Of a stretch of 40,135 nucleotides of DNA, positions 32,186 to 39,894 are shown in pieces. Location: contig DDWY01000007.1 of the NCBI GenBank assembly GCA_002347705.1, positions 1-40,135 of the forward strand, in the 5' to 3' direction. Each line of letters begins with the position of its first letter. Position 1 is the first letter of the stretch. Under the pieces are notes generated by a model, which worked only from the letters and a program-made list of their open reading frames with translations, had not been told where the DNA came from and searched no databases. A program made the position numbers and the translations under genes. The DNA comes from Anaerolineaceae bacterium UBA2274 (GTDB taxonomy: Bacteria > Chloroflexota > Anaerolineae > Anaerolineales > Anaerolineaceae).

Positions 32186-33118
32186 ATGAAAAAAATCGTC
32201 ATAGCCATATTTTTGTTAAGCATACTTGCCGCTTGCGGCAATCAATCTTCAACTAACCCGCTTTCTGAGTCGCAAACACAGGTTGCCCTCTATGCTGATG
32301 CCACTTCGACCAAAGGTGCGGCTGAAGCTCTGGTACAGATGACACTTACCGCTATGGGTTTTACACCCACCCCAACCTCAACAAGCATTCCACCTACACC
32401 AACCCCTGTACCACCCACAGCCACCCCTGTACCAACTGAAGTTCCCCCGACCCCTGAACCTACAGCGACCGCATTACCAACTACGGTTCCGACAGTTATT
32501 CCGATCACTTATTCCAGTCAAATCAGCAGGATCCAGTTCGCGTTAGGTACCACTAACCTTACTACTGAAGGCCGATTGTCTGCCAATACCATTAAACGCT
32601 ATGTTTTCTGGGCGGACCAGAATCAGTATATGGAAATATCGCTTAGTGGAAGCAGCAGCGCATATATTGCTCTTTTCAGCCCGAGCGGGAAAAAACTGGT
32701 CGATTTAGACCAGAAACTAAGCTCATATCAAGGCTATGTCTCGGAAAGAGGCGATTGGTATATCGACATCCAGACAGGCAATTTTGACACTAACTACTCG
32801 CTTTACCTTGGGATCACACAAAACCTATATTTCGCCTTGGGGACCTATGGCATGGATGCCTTGGCAGCTTTGCCTGCCGGGATGACACACAATTTTCTCG
32901 CCTGGGCTAGACAAGGTCAGACCATAAATCTGAGTGTGTCACCAAAAGATAATTTTACACTCTCCATTCAACATGTGAATGGCACCGTGTTAGTCTCCAA
33001 GTCAGATAAACTTACCAGTTTTGAAGGTGTCCTTCCAGAAACTGGGGATTACATCATCGATGTAGTGTCAACCTCCTCAGTGCCAACTATGATAACTTTA
33101 GGTATATACATAAAATAA
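32186..33118 (+). CDS. PPC-domain lipoprotein 1
   Basis: A 310-residue lipoprotein: signal peptide and lipobox LAAC (Cys17), a Thr/Pro-rich stalk of about 70 residues (TPTPTSTSIPPTPTPVPP and similar), then two beta-sandwich modules. The first reads RLSANTIKRYVFWADQNQYMEI, ALFSPSGKKLVDL, ERGDWYIDIQTG, typical of bacterial pre-peptidase C-terminal (PPC) domains. The second ends LPETGDYIIDVVS. Such modules bind sugars or partner proteins at the surface. The ATG at 32186 directly precedes the signal peptide and follows aagga. The paralogue at 33588 has the same architecture. Confidence 0.82.
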   Translation: MKKIVIAIFLLSILAACGNQSSTNPLSESQTQVALYADATSTKGAAEALVQMTLTAMGFTPTPTSTSIPPTPTPVPPTATPVPTEVPPTPEPTATALPTTVPTVIPITYSSQISRIQFALGTTNLTTEGRLSANTIKRYVFWADQNQYMEISLSGSSSAYIALFSPSGKKLVDLDQKLSSYQGYVSERGDWYIDIQTGNFDTNYSLYLGITQNLYFALGTYGMDALAALPAGMTHNFLAWARQGQTINLSVSPKDNFTLSIQHVNGTVLVSKSDKLTSFEGVLPETGDYIIDVVSTSSVPTMITLGIYIK

Positions 33119-33587
33119 ATTACTGAAATAATGACCATCCCGGCGTTCGCACGGGGTGGTTATATTAAATATTGTTTGGCTGTAATCGAATAAATACTGA
33201 CGTTGAAATTCTTTGCCCATAGTTAAATGGATAAACTGACATACCAACTCGATCGACCCCTCTTGCAAAAGCCTAAGAAGACCCTTTCCCAGGAAAGCAA
33301 CAAAGATACCTTTGCTCCAAAACCTATTAAAGCAGCAGATTGTATATCTTTTGGTTAATACCACACAACGAATTTTTTAAGGATTCTTCCCGGGAACCAT
33401 CCGGATGAGCGGAGAGGTTGGACAAGAGATCATAAGTGTTTGGATGCCAGTTTGTTCATACAATAGTAGAAGGTTCCACCCTGTGAAGAACTGGATCAGG
33501 GAACTTTCTGACTAAATTTAGCGTATTATATTTATAGTGTCATGGAATATGACCTATTTTGCAAGGTGACATAGAAATCGAGGAGAC
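33119..33587. other. 469-base gap between paralogous lipoprotein genes
   Basis: Apart from the hairpin at 33133-33160 I see no gene. A minus-strand frame at 33098-33364 overlaps the lipoprotein stop and has no family features. The last bases before 33588 hold gaggag, the ribosome binding site of lipoprotein 2. Confidence 0.5.
33133..33160 (+). terminator. Hairpin after PPC lipoprotein 1
   Basis: Arms accatcccg and cggggtggt (one G-U pair) with a nine-base loop, 14 bases after the stop, followed by tatattaaatatt. It is a plausible intrinsic terminator. Confidence 0.6.
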
Positions 33588-34487
33588 ATGAAAAAAATAG
33601 TTTTAGCTATCGTTTTGTTAGGCATACTGTCGGCTTGCAGCTTTCCGCAGCCGACAACCTCGCCTTCCGACTCTCAAACCAAGGTAGCCCTTTTCGCACA
33701 GGCAACCCTTACAAAAGCTGCGATTATTGCTGAGACTGAGCAAACATCCACATCAATCGCGATCCAGCCAACCTATACTGCAACCAGTATTCCGGAAACC
33801 GCAACAAGTATTCCACCTACGGCGACCATCATGCCGACAGCAACTTTCACTCCTATTCCTCCAACTTCAACCAGCGTGCCAACCTCTGCTCCTGGTCAGG
33901 CAATCCGGCTAAGTTTTGCCTCCGGTACCACGAACGTCACCGCTGAAGGCCACCTGGCAGCCAACGCCACCCAACGTTTTGTTTTCTGGGCGGATAAAAG
34001 TCAACTGATGGATATCAGCAGCAGCGGGGCTTACATTGCCGTTACAAGCCCCAGCGGCAAAAAGCTGGTCGATTTTGACCAGAGTTGGACCTGGTATCGC
34101 GATTACATCTCAGAAAAAGGCGACTGGTATATCGACATCAAGGCTAGTAACTACGCCGCGAATTACTCGCTTTACCTGGCTATCCCACAGCGCCTGTCGT
34201 TTGCTCCCAACACCTCCAGCATGACCGCCAAGGCGACCATCCCGGCAGGGAGGGTCCACAACTTCGTCGTCTGGGGTAACAAGGATCAGACCCTATCGGT
34301 GAGCATATCACCAACGCAGAACTTTAAGCTCTCAATCTGGCATGTCGACGGCACCGTCCTGCTTTCAGGGATGGGCGATTCGACCAGCTTTGAGGGAGTG
34401 CTCCCGAAAGCCGGCGATTACATCATCAATGTGACCTCAGGCGCGGCTACAGCCACCGAGATAACATTAAACTTATCCATTGATTAA
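33588..34487 (+). CDS. PPC-domain lipoprotein 2
   Basis: A 299-residue paralogue of the gene at 32186. Lipobox LSAC (Cys17), Thr/Pro stalk (TYTATSIPETATSIPPTAT), then a PPC-like domain (LAANATQRFVFWADKSQLMDI, VTSPSGKKLVDF, EKGDWYIDIKAS) and a second sandwich ending LPKAGDYIINVTSG. The mature domains align throughout with its neighbour, while the stalk has diverged. It follows a strong gaggag ribosome binding site and ends at a bidirectional terminator. I infer surface display with a binding role. Confidence 0.82.
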   Translation: MKKIVLAIVLLGILSACSFPQPTTSPSDSQTKVALFAQATLTKAAIIAETEQTSTSIAIQPTYTATSIPETATSIPPTATIMPTATFTPIPPTSTSVPTSAPGQAIRLSFASGTTNVTAEGHLAANATQRFVFWADKSQLMDISSSGAYIAVTSPSGKKLVDFDQSWTWYRDYISEKGDWYIDIKASNYAANYSLYLAIPQRLSFAPNTSSMTAKATIPAGRVHNFVVWGNKDQTLSVSISPTQNFKLSIWHVDGTVLLSGMGDSTSFEGVLPKAGDYIINVTSGAATATEITLNLSID

Positions 34488-34500
34488 ATCAGGACACAAA

Positions 34501-34530
34501 AAACCACCCTGGCAAGTGCCAGGGTGGTTT
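34501..34530. terminator. Bidirectional intrinsic terminator
   Basis: Perfect 14-base arms aaaccaccctggca/tgccagggtggttt with a two-base centre, between the convergent lipoprotein 2 and phosphatase genes, preceded by A-runs and followed by gcttt. Confidence 0.9.
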
Positions 34531-34542
34531 GCTTTAATGCCT

Positions 34543-35373
34543 CTATTGGCGATGAGCAAATACATACTGCTGCTGGAACTGCGTTTCAACTGCGAAGGGG
34601 ATATATTGCCGTACCCATTCGATTGAAGCCTCAGGCGAAAGCCCAAGCAGATCCTGCGCCAGGCAGGCTGCGAAGATCCCTGTGCGCCCGACGCCAGCAT
34701 GGCAGTGAATGGCAACATTCTTCCCCTGCCGCAGCAGCGTCGCAACCTGGTCAAGCGAATCATCCCAGGTGCCCTTAGGAGGAGCGGAAAAGTCTGGTAC
34801 GGGGTCATAGATCACCTGGATGCCAACTTGCTCGTAAAGTGAAAGGAGGTCCCTCTCGCTGTGGCGCAGATGCTCTTCAATTGTATTCAGCACAACCACT
34901 ACGGCGATATTGGCCTCTTTATAAAGCCCCAACACCTGGTCCTGCGGGTCAAAGTACTTGCTGCCGGGGGTTGGTGAGCGGAAAACGCGCCCGGCTTGCC
35001 CAAAAGGCAGCTCAGTAAAGAGCGTCGGTTCGGGGTGGATCAGGGCTTCTGGAAAGCTTATGTTCCCATTTAGTTCATGTCCGAGTTCATGAACTGCCTT
35101 TACTGCATTTACCGGCAAAGTGCCATAAAGATGGGGGAACGGCATTTCACCGCCTTCGAGATTTTCGTATATCAGCTCCGCGCTAGTTAGGTTGGGATCG
35201 ATTTCCAGCACGATCAGCTGGGGCGTCTCGCGAAAAAAGCGGTTGGCGGTGGATTTTATCTGGTAGTGATCCGAGCAGTGAATAAAACCGTCTTCCTCAA
35301 AACCTCCGGGGATATAGATGCCTTCTTCTTGCGCTTTTTGCCATTCTGGCTGGGTGGTCAGATGATAGATCAT
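34543..35373 (-). CDS. DUF952-protein tyrosine/dual-specificity phosphatase fusion
   Basis: A 276-residue two-domain protein. Residues 1-110 are a DUF952 domain (MIYHLTTQPEWQKAQEEGIY, EEDGFIHCSDHYQIKSTANRFF, LIVLEIDP, EMPFPHLYG), a small ADP-ribosyltransferase-like fold of unknown role. Residues about 125-276 are a cysteine phosphatase with the P-loop HCHAGVGRTG (Cys224, Arg230), preceded by the acid-loop candidate VPDFSAPP. The enzyme should remove phosphate from protein Tyr/Ser/Thr or small substrates by a Cys-phosphate intermediate. The ATG at 35373 starts the DUF952 core. DUF952 is more often a standalone gene, so the fusion suggests linked activities. Confidence 0.9.
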   Translation of the reverse strand: MIYHLTTQPEWQKAQEEGIYIPGGFEEDGFIHCSDHYQIKSTANRFFRETPQLIVLEIDPNLTSAELIYENLEGGEMPFPHLYGTLPVNAVKAVHELGHELNGNISFPEALIHPEPTLFTELPFGQAGRVFRSPTPGSKYFDPQDQVLGLYKEANIAVVVVLNTIEEHLRHSERDLLSLYEQVGIQVIYDPVPDFSAPPKGTWDDSLDQVATLLRQGKNVAIHCHAGVGRTGIFAACLAQDLLGLSPEASIEWVRQYIPFAVETQFQQQYVFAHRQ

Positions 35374-35940
35374 AGCAAACCTCAAATTATAGATGGCTAA
35401 ATATACCTGCTTTCAACAAAAAAAGTCAACTACGTTTATTGCGGGTTGGCTCGTTGTGTTTGAAAAGTATGCGCATTCCAAGCCGACAATTCCGGTCATT
35501 CTGGGCTTTGTTGCGAGGAATTCTTCTGTATAGGGCAACAAAAGGCGCGTAGGGTGGGTTGGCGTAAGAGGATTTTGGGTCGAGCAAGCGATTAAGAGCC
35601 AACCCACCATAAGGATGTCCGGATCGGTGGGTTGGCTATAAAAAGATACACGCAGGCGAAGTTTCTATGACGCCGACCCACCCTACAATTGTCCTTTGGT
35701 CGGCTTGCGTTATTTACGCCAACAATCTCTATCGATCTGAGCCTGTTTTGCAAAGATTCAAATTGTGGAAGAACAGGTCCTACGCAGGCTCAGGATGACA
35801 AGACCCACTCCCCTCCGCAAGCTCCGGGGACCTCGCCCCTTTAGTTCCCCCTCCCATGGATGGGGACAGGAACTGATCGTGCCAAGGATAATACTTAGCA
35901 ACCGATTGCTAAATCCATCCCCCAAATTACTATTCCCCTC
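35374..35940. other. Intergenic region with a composite palindrome
   Basis: No gene is supported. It holds the GTAGGGTGGG copy at 35549-35686 and, at about 35780-35800, text like aggctcaggatgacaag, related to the GCAATGACA-type repeats. The PadR promoter starts at 35941. Confidence 0.55.
35549..35686. repeat. GTAGGGTGGG composite palindrome, full copy (6 of 6)
   Basis: Outer arms gtagggtgggttggcgtaa (35549-35567) and tgacgccgacccaccctac (35668-35686); inner arms agagccaacccacca (35595-35609) and tcggtgggttggctata (35624-35640). Inner spacing is shorter than in other copies. Confidence 0.8.
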
Positions 35941-35969
35941 TTGACATACTGTGTGTTACACACTATAAT
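35941..35969 (+). promoter_or_regulatory. Promoter with internal operator for padR
   Basis: TTGACA (35941-35946), a 17-base spacer and TATAAT (35964-35969) make a consensus sigma-70-type promoter. The spacer contains gtgtgt-t-acacac (35951-35963), a dyad suited to the dimeric PadR-like product of the gene 28 bases downstream. Confidence 0.8.
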
Positions 35970-35996
35970 GTTTTCAATAATATTGCAAGGAGAATC

Positions 35997-36332
35997 ATGA
36001 ACGAACTGGATGAGATTTACGCAAATTTTGTGGTCGAACTCCGGCGAGGGATCACCAACCTGGTGGTGCTTAATCAGTGCCAACAGCCGACCTACGGCTA
36101 CCAACTGGTCAAAGAACTTTCCGAGAGCGGCATCCCACTGGAGGCGAACACGGTTTATCCGCTCCTCCGCCGGCTTGAAGATCAGAACTTACTGCGCAGC
36201 GACTGGGATACCAGCACTGATAAACCGCGTAAGTATTATCAAATCACCAAAAAAGGGCGTCAGCTCCTGGCGCGAATCACCAGCTACTGGCGCGAATCTG
36301 TCAAAAATATCGAAATAATCCTGGAGGCATAA
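35997..36332 (+). CDS. PadR family transcriptional regulator
   Basis: A 111-residue winged-helix repressor of the PadR family, short subfamily. The domain reads GITNLVVLNQCQQPTYGYQLVKELSESGIPLEANTVYPLLRRLEDQNLL, then KPRKYYQITKKGRQLLARI, with the recognition helix around TVYPLLRRLE. Its own promoter carries a dyad between -35 and -10, so autorepression is likely. The strong aaggag ribosome binding site precedes the ATG. The next gene starts one base after its stop, and such PadR/HAAS-membrane pairs are a known arrangement in which both proteins control envelope stress or transport functions. Confidence 0.93.
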   Translation: MNELDEIYANFVVELRRGITNLVVLNQCQQPTYGYQLVKELSESGIPLEANTVYPLLRRLEDQNLLRSDWDTSTDKPRKYYQITKKGRQLLARITSYWRESVKNIEIILEA

Positions 36333-36333
36333 G

Positions 36334-37356
36334 ATGGAATCAAACGAATTAATCAAACGCTACATTTACGCTGTCACGAAGCACCTGCCCGAAAACAAAA
36401 AGCAGGATGTTGGTCGGGAACTCGAAAGCCTGATCGAAGAAACACTGGCTGAGCGCAGCCAGGACGGGCAAGCTGCCGACGCGGACACTAAAGCTGTTCT
36501 TCTGGAGCTGGGTCGTCCGGCGGAATTGGCCGCAAAGTATGATCCTCACGCCAAAGACGCGCTCATCGGTCAGCCGCACTTCTCAGTCTACCTGCGGGTC
36601 TTGAAAATCGTGTTGCTGGCTGTCACACTTGGCATGGCAATTGCCTCCCTCCTCGAAGGAGTCACCGGTTTTGAAGGCAACGTTTTCCAGTTCTTCGCAT
36701 CCGTCCTGAGCAACATCTGGCAAGGTTTACTCGGCGCTTTCGCCTGGGTTACCATCATCTTTGCCGTCCTCTATCAAAAAGATGTCAAGCTCGATTTCGC
36801 CGCGGAAGACCTGGATGATTTGCCTGCCGTGCCTGAAAAGCGCCAGCAAATCAAACTTGGCGACATTGTCGCCAGTTTTATTTTTACAATCCTTTTCCTG
36901 ATCCTTTTCGTCGTTGTTCCACAGGTCAACTTCCCATTTATTTGGGAGAACTCAGGTCTGATTTCGATCTTTAATCCTGAATTGTTGATCAATCTTAGGT
37001 GGCTTTTCATTGCGGCAGCTGCGGCAGCGGTTTTGAACCAATCCATTCGCTATCTTACCCGCCGCTACACTCTGCCAGTCTTCCTCACGACCCTGCTTGA
37101 GGCAATCCTGCAGCTGGCATTGCTGCTTACGTGGTTCAGCACGCCAAACGCCCTCAATCCTGCCTTTATCAAGCTCATGAACAACTTTGCCCCCTTCATG
37201 TTCCTGCCTGCCAACTGGGCACCGCTGCAGTGGCTGCCTGCCGCCCTCAGCCGCATGCCGCTGCTGCTGCTGATCATATTTGGCGGGGTGCTGCTGGGTT
37301 TGCTTATCGACCTGATCGAAAGCAGCCTAAAGACCTTCTGGGCGCGAAAAGCTTGA
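36334..37356 (+). CDS. HAAS-domain membrane protein
   Basis: A 340-residue protein. The N-terminal 75 residues (LIKRYIYAVTKHLPENKKQDVGRELESLIEETLAE, VLLELGRPAELAAKYD) form a HAAS/DUF1700-type signalling domain, usually encoded next to PadR regulators. Residues about 88-340 contain some six hydrophobic helices with no transporter motif. By analogy it passes a membrane signal to the PadR protein; the ligand is unknown. Its start is separated from the padR stop by a single base, so the two are cotranscribed. Confidence 0.87.
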   Translation: MESNELIKRYIYAVTKHLPENKKQDVGRELESLIEETLAERSQDGQAADADTKAVLLELGRPAELAAKYDPHAKDALIGQPHFSVYLRVLKIVLLAVTLGMAIASLLEGVTGFEGNVFQFFASVLSNIWQGLLGAFAWVTIIFAVLYQKDVKLDFAAEDLDDLPAVPEKRQQIKLGDIVASFIFTILFLILFVVVPQVNFPFIWENSGLISIFNPELLINLRWLFIAAAAAAVLNQSIRYLTRRYTLPVFLTTLLEAILQLALLLTWFSTPNALNPAFIKLMNNFAPFMFLPANWAPLQWLPAALSRMPLLLLIIFGGVLLGLLIDLIESSLKTFWARKA

Positions 37357-37492
37357 TTGAGAGCAGATAACGGGTTCGTGTTAAGCATTTTCTAAGCATT
37401 TTCTAATGGGTCAGAGAGGTAAGGCGTGTTATACTTACGGCGTAAATTTCTAACTGGCTTGCCAGAATGTTACTCGAACAAGGAGAAGTTTG

Positions 37493-37969
37493 ATGAGAGT
37501 ACATGTTGACCCCGATCTTTGCATCGGATGTGGGATTTGCGAAGGCGACGCCCCCGACGTTTTCAGCCTTGCCTCCAGCTCTATCGCAGAGGTGATCATG
37601 GATCCAGTAGGGTCGGAATTTGAAGCAGATGCCCGAATGGCAGCAGAAGATTGCCCCGAAAGCGCCATTAGTATTGAAAATGGCGAAGAATCAGATACAC
37701 CAACGCCATCTGGCGCGGATAGCGCGGATGACGCTGAGGAATCAATAATTAATCATGATCTTGAAAGGAATTTTGAAATGAAAGCAACTGTTGATCAGGA
37801 CCTGTGCATCGGCTGTGGTATCTGTGAAGGAATCGTCCCCGAGGTTTTCAGCCTCCAGAATGAACCCTACGCAGAAGTTTTGCTGGACCCCATCCCTGAG
37901 GAATTTCAGGATGCCACCCGCGAAGCCGCGGAAGAATGCACTGAAGTTGCCATCACGATCGAGGAGTAA
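37493..37969 (+). CDS. Double [4Fe-4S] ferredoxin
   Basis: A 158-residue protein built of two short ferredoxin domains. Each has CIGCGIC, a distant fourth Cys and an acidic C-terminus: Cys10/13/16/54 and Cys105/108/111/149, so each domain should carry one [4Fe-4S] cluster. The linker (about residues 63-95) is acidic and Ser/Asp-rich. Met96, the start of the second domain, follows gaaagg at nine bases, so the second domain could also be made alone. It is an electron carrier for anaerobic oxidoreductases. The ATG at 37493 follows aaggag. The gene ends at a strong terminator. Confidence 0.9.
   Translation: MRVHVDPDLCIGCGICEGDAPDVFSLASSSIAEVIMDPVGSEFEADARMAAEDCPESAISIENGEESDTPTPSGADSADDAEESIINHDLERNFEMKATVDQDLCIGCGICEGIVPEVFSLQNEPYAEVLLDPIPEEFQDATREAAEECTEVAITIEE
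37763..37780 (+). promoter_or_regulatory. Internal ribosome binding site at the second ferredoxin domain
   Basis: gaaagg (37763-37768), nine bases, then an in-frame ATG (37778). MKATVDQDLC then mirrors the first-domain start MRVHVDPDLC, so it resembles a former gene start. Confidence 0.5.
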
Positions 37970-37987
37970 GCGTCTAGCCTATCACTC

Positions 37988-38017
37988 AAAACCGCCCTGG
38001 AGGTCCAGGGCGGTTTT
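37988..38017 (+). terminator. Intrinsic terminator after the ferredoxin gene
   Basis: Stem aaaaccgccctgg/ccagggcggtttt with loop aggt, 19 bases after the stop, ending in Ts. Confidence 0.9.
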
Positions 38018-38046
38018 CGTAATCATTAAATTTCATGAATATTGGC

Positions 38047-38076
38047 GTAGGTCAGGTTGCGCTTTTCAACCTGACA
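38047..38076 (-). repeat. TGTCAGGTT palindrome, copy 2
   Basis: The reverse complement of this 30-base unit differs from 4050-4079 at one position. Confidence 0.75.
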
Positions 38077-38159
38077 AAACGAACGTCAGCACACATTATT
38101 TTTTGATTCGGGCATCAATTGCAGAATTCATTGCAGGTGTTTATGGATGGTATTGGTAA

Positions 38160-38223
38160 GGCGGATTGGAAGCACCAAAACCGTATTCAAAATAAGCTTC
38201 CGGTGCTTCCAATCTCACCCTAC
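38160..38223. repeat. GATTGGAAGCAC palindrome, copy 2
   Basis: Arms gattggaagcacc (38164-38176) and ggtgcttccaatc (38202-38214), with ggcg before and ccctac after, as in the copy at 3161-3228. Confidence 0.7.
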
Positions 38224-38239
38224 AAAAAAATCAGGCTCA

Positions 38240-38269
38240 TGTCAGGTTCAATTGCGGAACCTGACCTAC
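38240..38269 (+). repeat. TGTCAGGTT palindrome, copy 3
   Basis: Ends tgtcaggtt and aacctgacctac match copies 1 and 2; the middle differs. Confidence 0.65.
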
Positions 38270-38363
38270 GCGGACACTGATTGTATATGAAAGAAAATTA
38301 AGAGACGTGTGTTCTCACCGCCCACCTATGAGCTATCACCAATCACCAGTTACCTATCGGCTA

Positions 38364-39212
38364 TCAGCTATTACCCTCAAGACACTCCTGCCTGTCATCC
38401 CTTCGCAGGTTCGTCAACACATGCCGGATAAACATCTCGGTGTTGTTGATCTTCCCCTGCACGGCAGGTACCGCAATTTTGTTGTGCATCAAGAAAGCCC
38501 GCGTGGTCACCTCGCGGATATCTCCAGCAATCGGCGAAAATCCAGGAGTGTCCAGCAAGACCCAGTTAATGGTCCGGAGGCGTTCATCCAGGTTTTCTTT
38601 CAGCGGCACCATGTAGAGAATAGTCGTTTGGTCGAGCTTGTCCAGCAGATTCCGCTCGCCCTTCTTCACCAAATGCTTGCGCCATTCGCTGATCAGGCTG
38701 TTGGCCGCCTCATCCAACACGCATCCCGCAAACTCAAGCTGCTGCGTGGCGTAATAGGCATTGATGATCGGTCTGCCGGCAAAACAGCGGTCTTCGATGA
38801 AAAACTCTCCCACCGAAATTGCTCCTCGCAGTGGAAAGCCCGCCGTAAAGCAGCGATTCATCAACGAGGCACACACGGTTGAGAAAGCCAGGTAATGCCG
38901 AACCAGACCTGGCTCCGGCAAGCTTGGGTCAAAGGGCAGGCTGATCAGGATCGAGTCGGAAAAGATGATCCAACTCACCCGGTCCAGAATCTGGCTCCAT
39001 TCATCCCGCTCGGAAGACTCCGGTGCCACTTCCAATGGCCGGACTTCCTGGCGGGGTAAGCGCAGAGAATCAATCATATCCTGGGGAATATTGATCAGGG
39101 TGTCAGACACAAATTGGGCGGTTTTATGGATGTTGTTGTTGAGCATGATCTGGGTGTAGCCCAGGATGTCAAAGTACCCTACAAAACCGGTGGCAGGTTG
39201 TATTTGGCTCAT
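38364..39212 (-). CDS. Nucleotidyl-cyclase-like protein
   Basis: A 282-residue protein with the pattern of the class III cyclase-like proteins: GYFDILGY (first metal Asp15), WIIFSDSILIS (second metal Asp86), FPLRGAISVGEFF (Gly130 region) and FAGRPIINAYYATQQLEFAGCVLD (Asn151, corresponding to the VNxA helix of cyclases). These residues match the order of two metal Asps, RGAIxxG and GxxxNxA seen in nucleotidyl cyclases such as Pycsar enzymes. No effector with membrane helices or TIR domain lies beside it, so a role in phage defence is only possible. The start overlaps the upstream small gene by ATGA. Product and substrate are unknown. Confidence 0.68.
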   Translation of the reverse strand: MSQIQPATGFVGYFDILGYTQIMLNNNIHKTAQFVSDTLINIPQDMIDSLRLPRQEVRPLEVAPESSERDEWSQILDRVSWIIFSDSILISLPFDPSLPEPGLVRHYLAFSTVCASLMNRCFTAGFPLRGAISVGEFFIEDRCFAGRPIINAYYATQQLEFAGCVLDEAANSLISEWRKHLVKKGERNLLDKLDQTTILYMVPLKENLDERLRTINWVLLDTPGFSPIAGDIREVTTRAFLMHNKIAVPAVQGKINNTEMFIRHVLTNLRRDDRQECLEGNS

Positions 39213-39616
39213 ACTTCTATCTCCGGTTCATAGGCGGCAGATTGCCAGATTTGCAGGTGTTCCCTGAGCTCATCCGGGTCGTCCAGGTAAAAGGAGGTTT
39301 GCAGGCAGCCATAAGGCGCGGTGGTGAAGGCATGCAGTGCCAGGCGCATATGCCCGGGTTGAATGTCTTCGGTTTTGAAGTAGCCAAAGCGCTCCAAATC
39401 GCCATCCAGGTCCGTGATCACTTCCAGCTTCTCCGCTTCAGCCCGCGCTTTCAGGTTTGCCAGCAGGATGTGGCGATTCTTCTCACCGCCATAAGCAAAA
39501 ATGGTTGTCAGGATTGTGGCGCCCTTGCGCCAGAAAATTACATGGTCATCTTCCTTGCGCCACTGGTAATCTTCGGGCACATCGATGCTCCACTCGCTTG
39601 AAAGTTGGTATCTCAT
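39209..39616 (-). CDS. Small protein of unknown function coupled to the cyclase-like gene
   Basis: A 135-residue soluble protein: YQLSSEWSIDVPEDYQWRKEDDHVIFWRKGATILTTIFAYGG, then ANLKARAEAEKLEVITDLDG and LHAFTTAPYGCLQTSFYLDDPDELREHLQIW. It reads as an alpha/beta domain rich in acidic residues. I recognise no family. Its stop overlaps the start of the cyclase-like gene by ATGA, so the two are translated together and may act as partners. It has no signal peptide or membrane helix. Confidence 0.75.
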   Translation of the reverse strand: MRYQLSSEWSIDVPEDYQWRKEDDHVIFWRKGATILTTIFAYGGEKNRHILLANLKARAEAEKLEVITDLDGDLERFGYFKTEDIQPGHMRLALHAFTTAPYGCLQTSFYLDDPDELREHLQIWQSAAYEPEIEV

Positions 39617-39894
39617 AGCTTTATTATATCGTCATCTGCCGGTTTTTCGCCTCGATGACTCTTTAGCACGCGAAAGAGTGCAAGGACTTATTCGAAAAAG
39701 ACGGTAATTGTAAATCCGGAAAACGATAAAAAACCAGAGGGTGTTGAAAAAAGAAGAGATTAGGTGAAAATGCCTGCTCATAAGCTGGAATTTCATCGAA
39801 AACAGGGGCAATCATGCCTCAGGGGTGTTCATAATTCACTCAATTTGGTTGTTTTTTACCTACCTTTTGACCACCACCGACAATACACCCTGGG
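39617..39894. other. Intergenic region upstream of the small gene
   Basis: Nothing is recognised beyond the space between two minus-strand genes. The right end abuts a transposase, so part of it may be insertion-sequence end sequence; I cannot identify its terminal repeat without the other end. Confidence 0.4.

Larger units (their letters stand above)
38018..38363. other. Intergenic region with three palindromic repeats
   Basis: No gene is supported. TGTCAGGTT repeats lie at 38047-38076 and 38240-38269 with a GATTGGAAGCAC palindrome between them (38160-38223). The stretch 38320-38363 is antisense-side sequence of the cyclase-like gene end. Confidence 0.6.

Noticed and set aside
33098..33364. 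Minus-strand frame between the two lipoproteins
   Set aside because: It overlaps the end of lipoprotein 1, lacks a clear ribosome binding site and shows no family features.
35413..35610. Minus-strand frame near the composite palindrome
   Set aside because: Similar short frames (with the text TPTHPT) arise at several copies because the repeat itself is translated.
38364..39616. Confirmed Pycsar defence system
   Set aside because: The cyclase-like motifs are suggestive, but no membrane, TIR or other effector gene is adjacent, so the assignment is not made.
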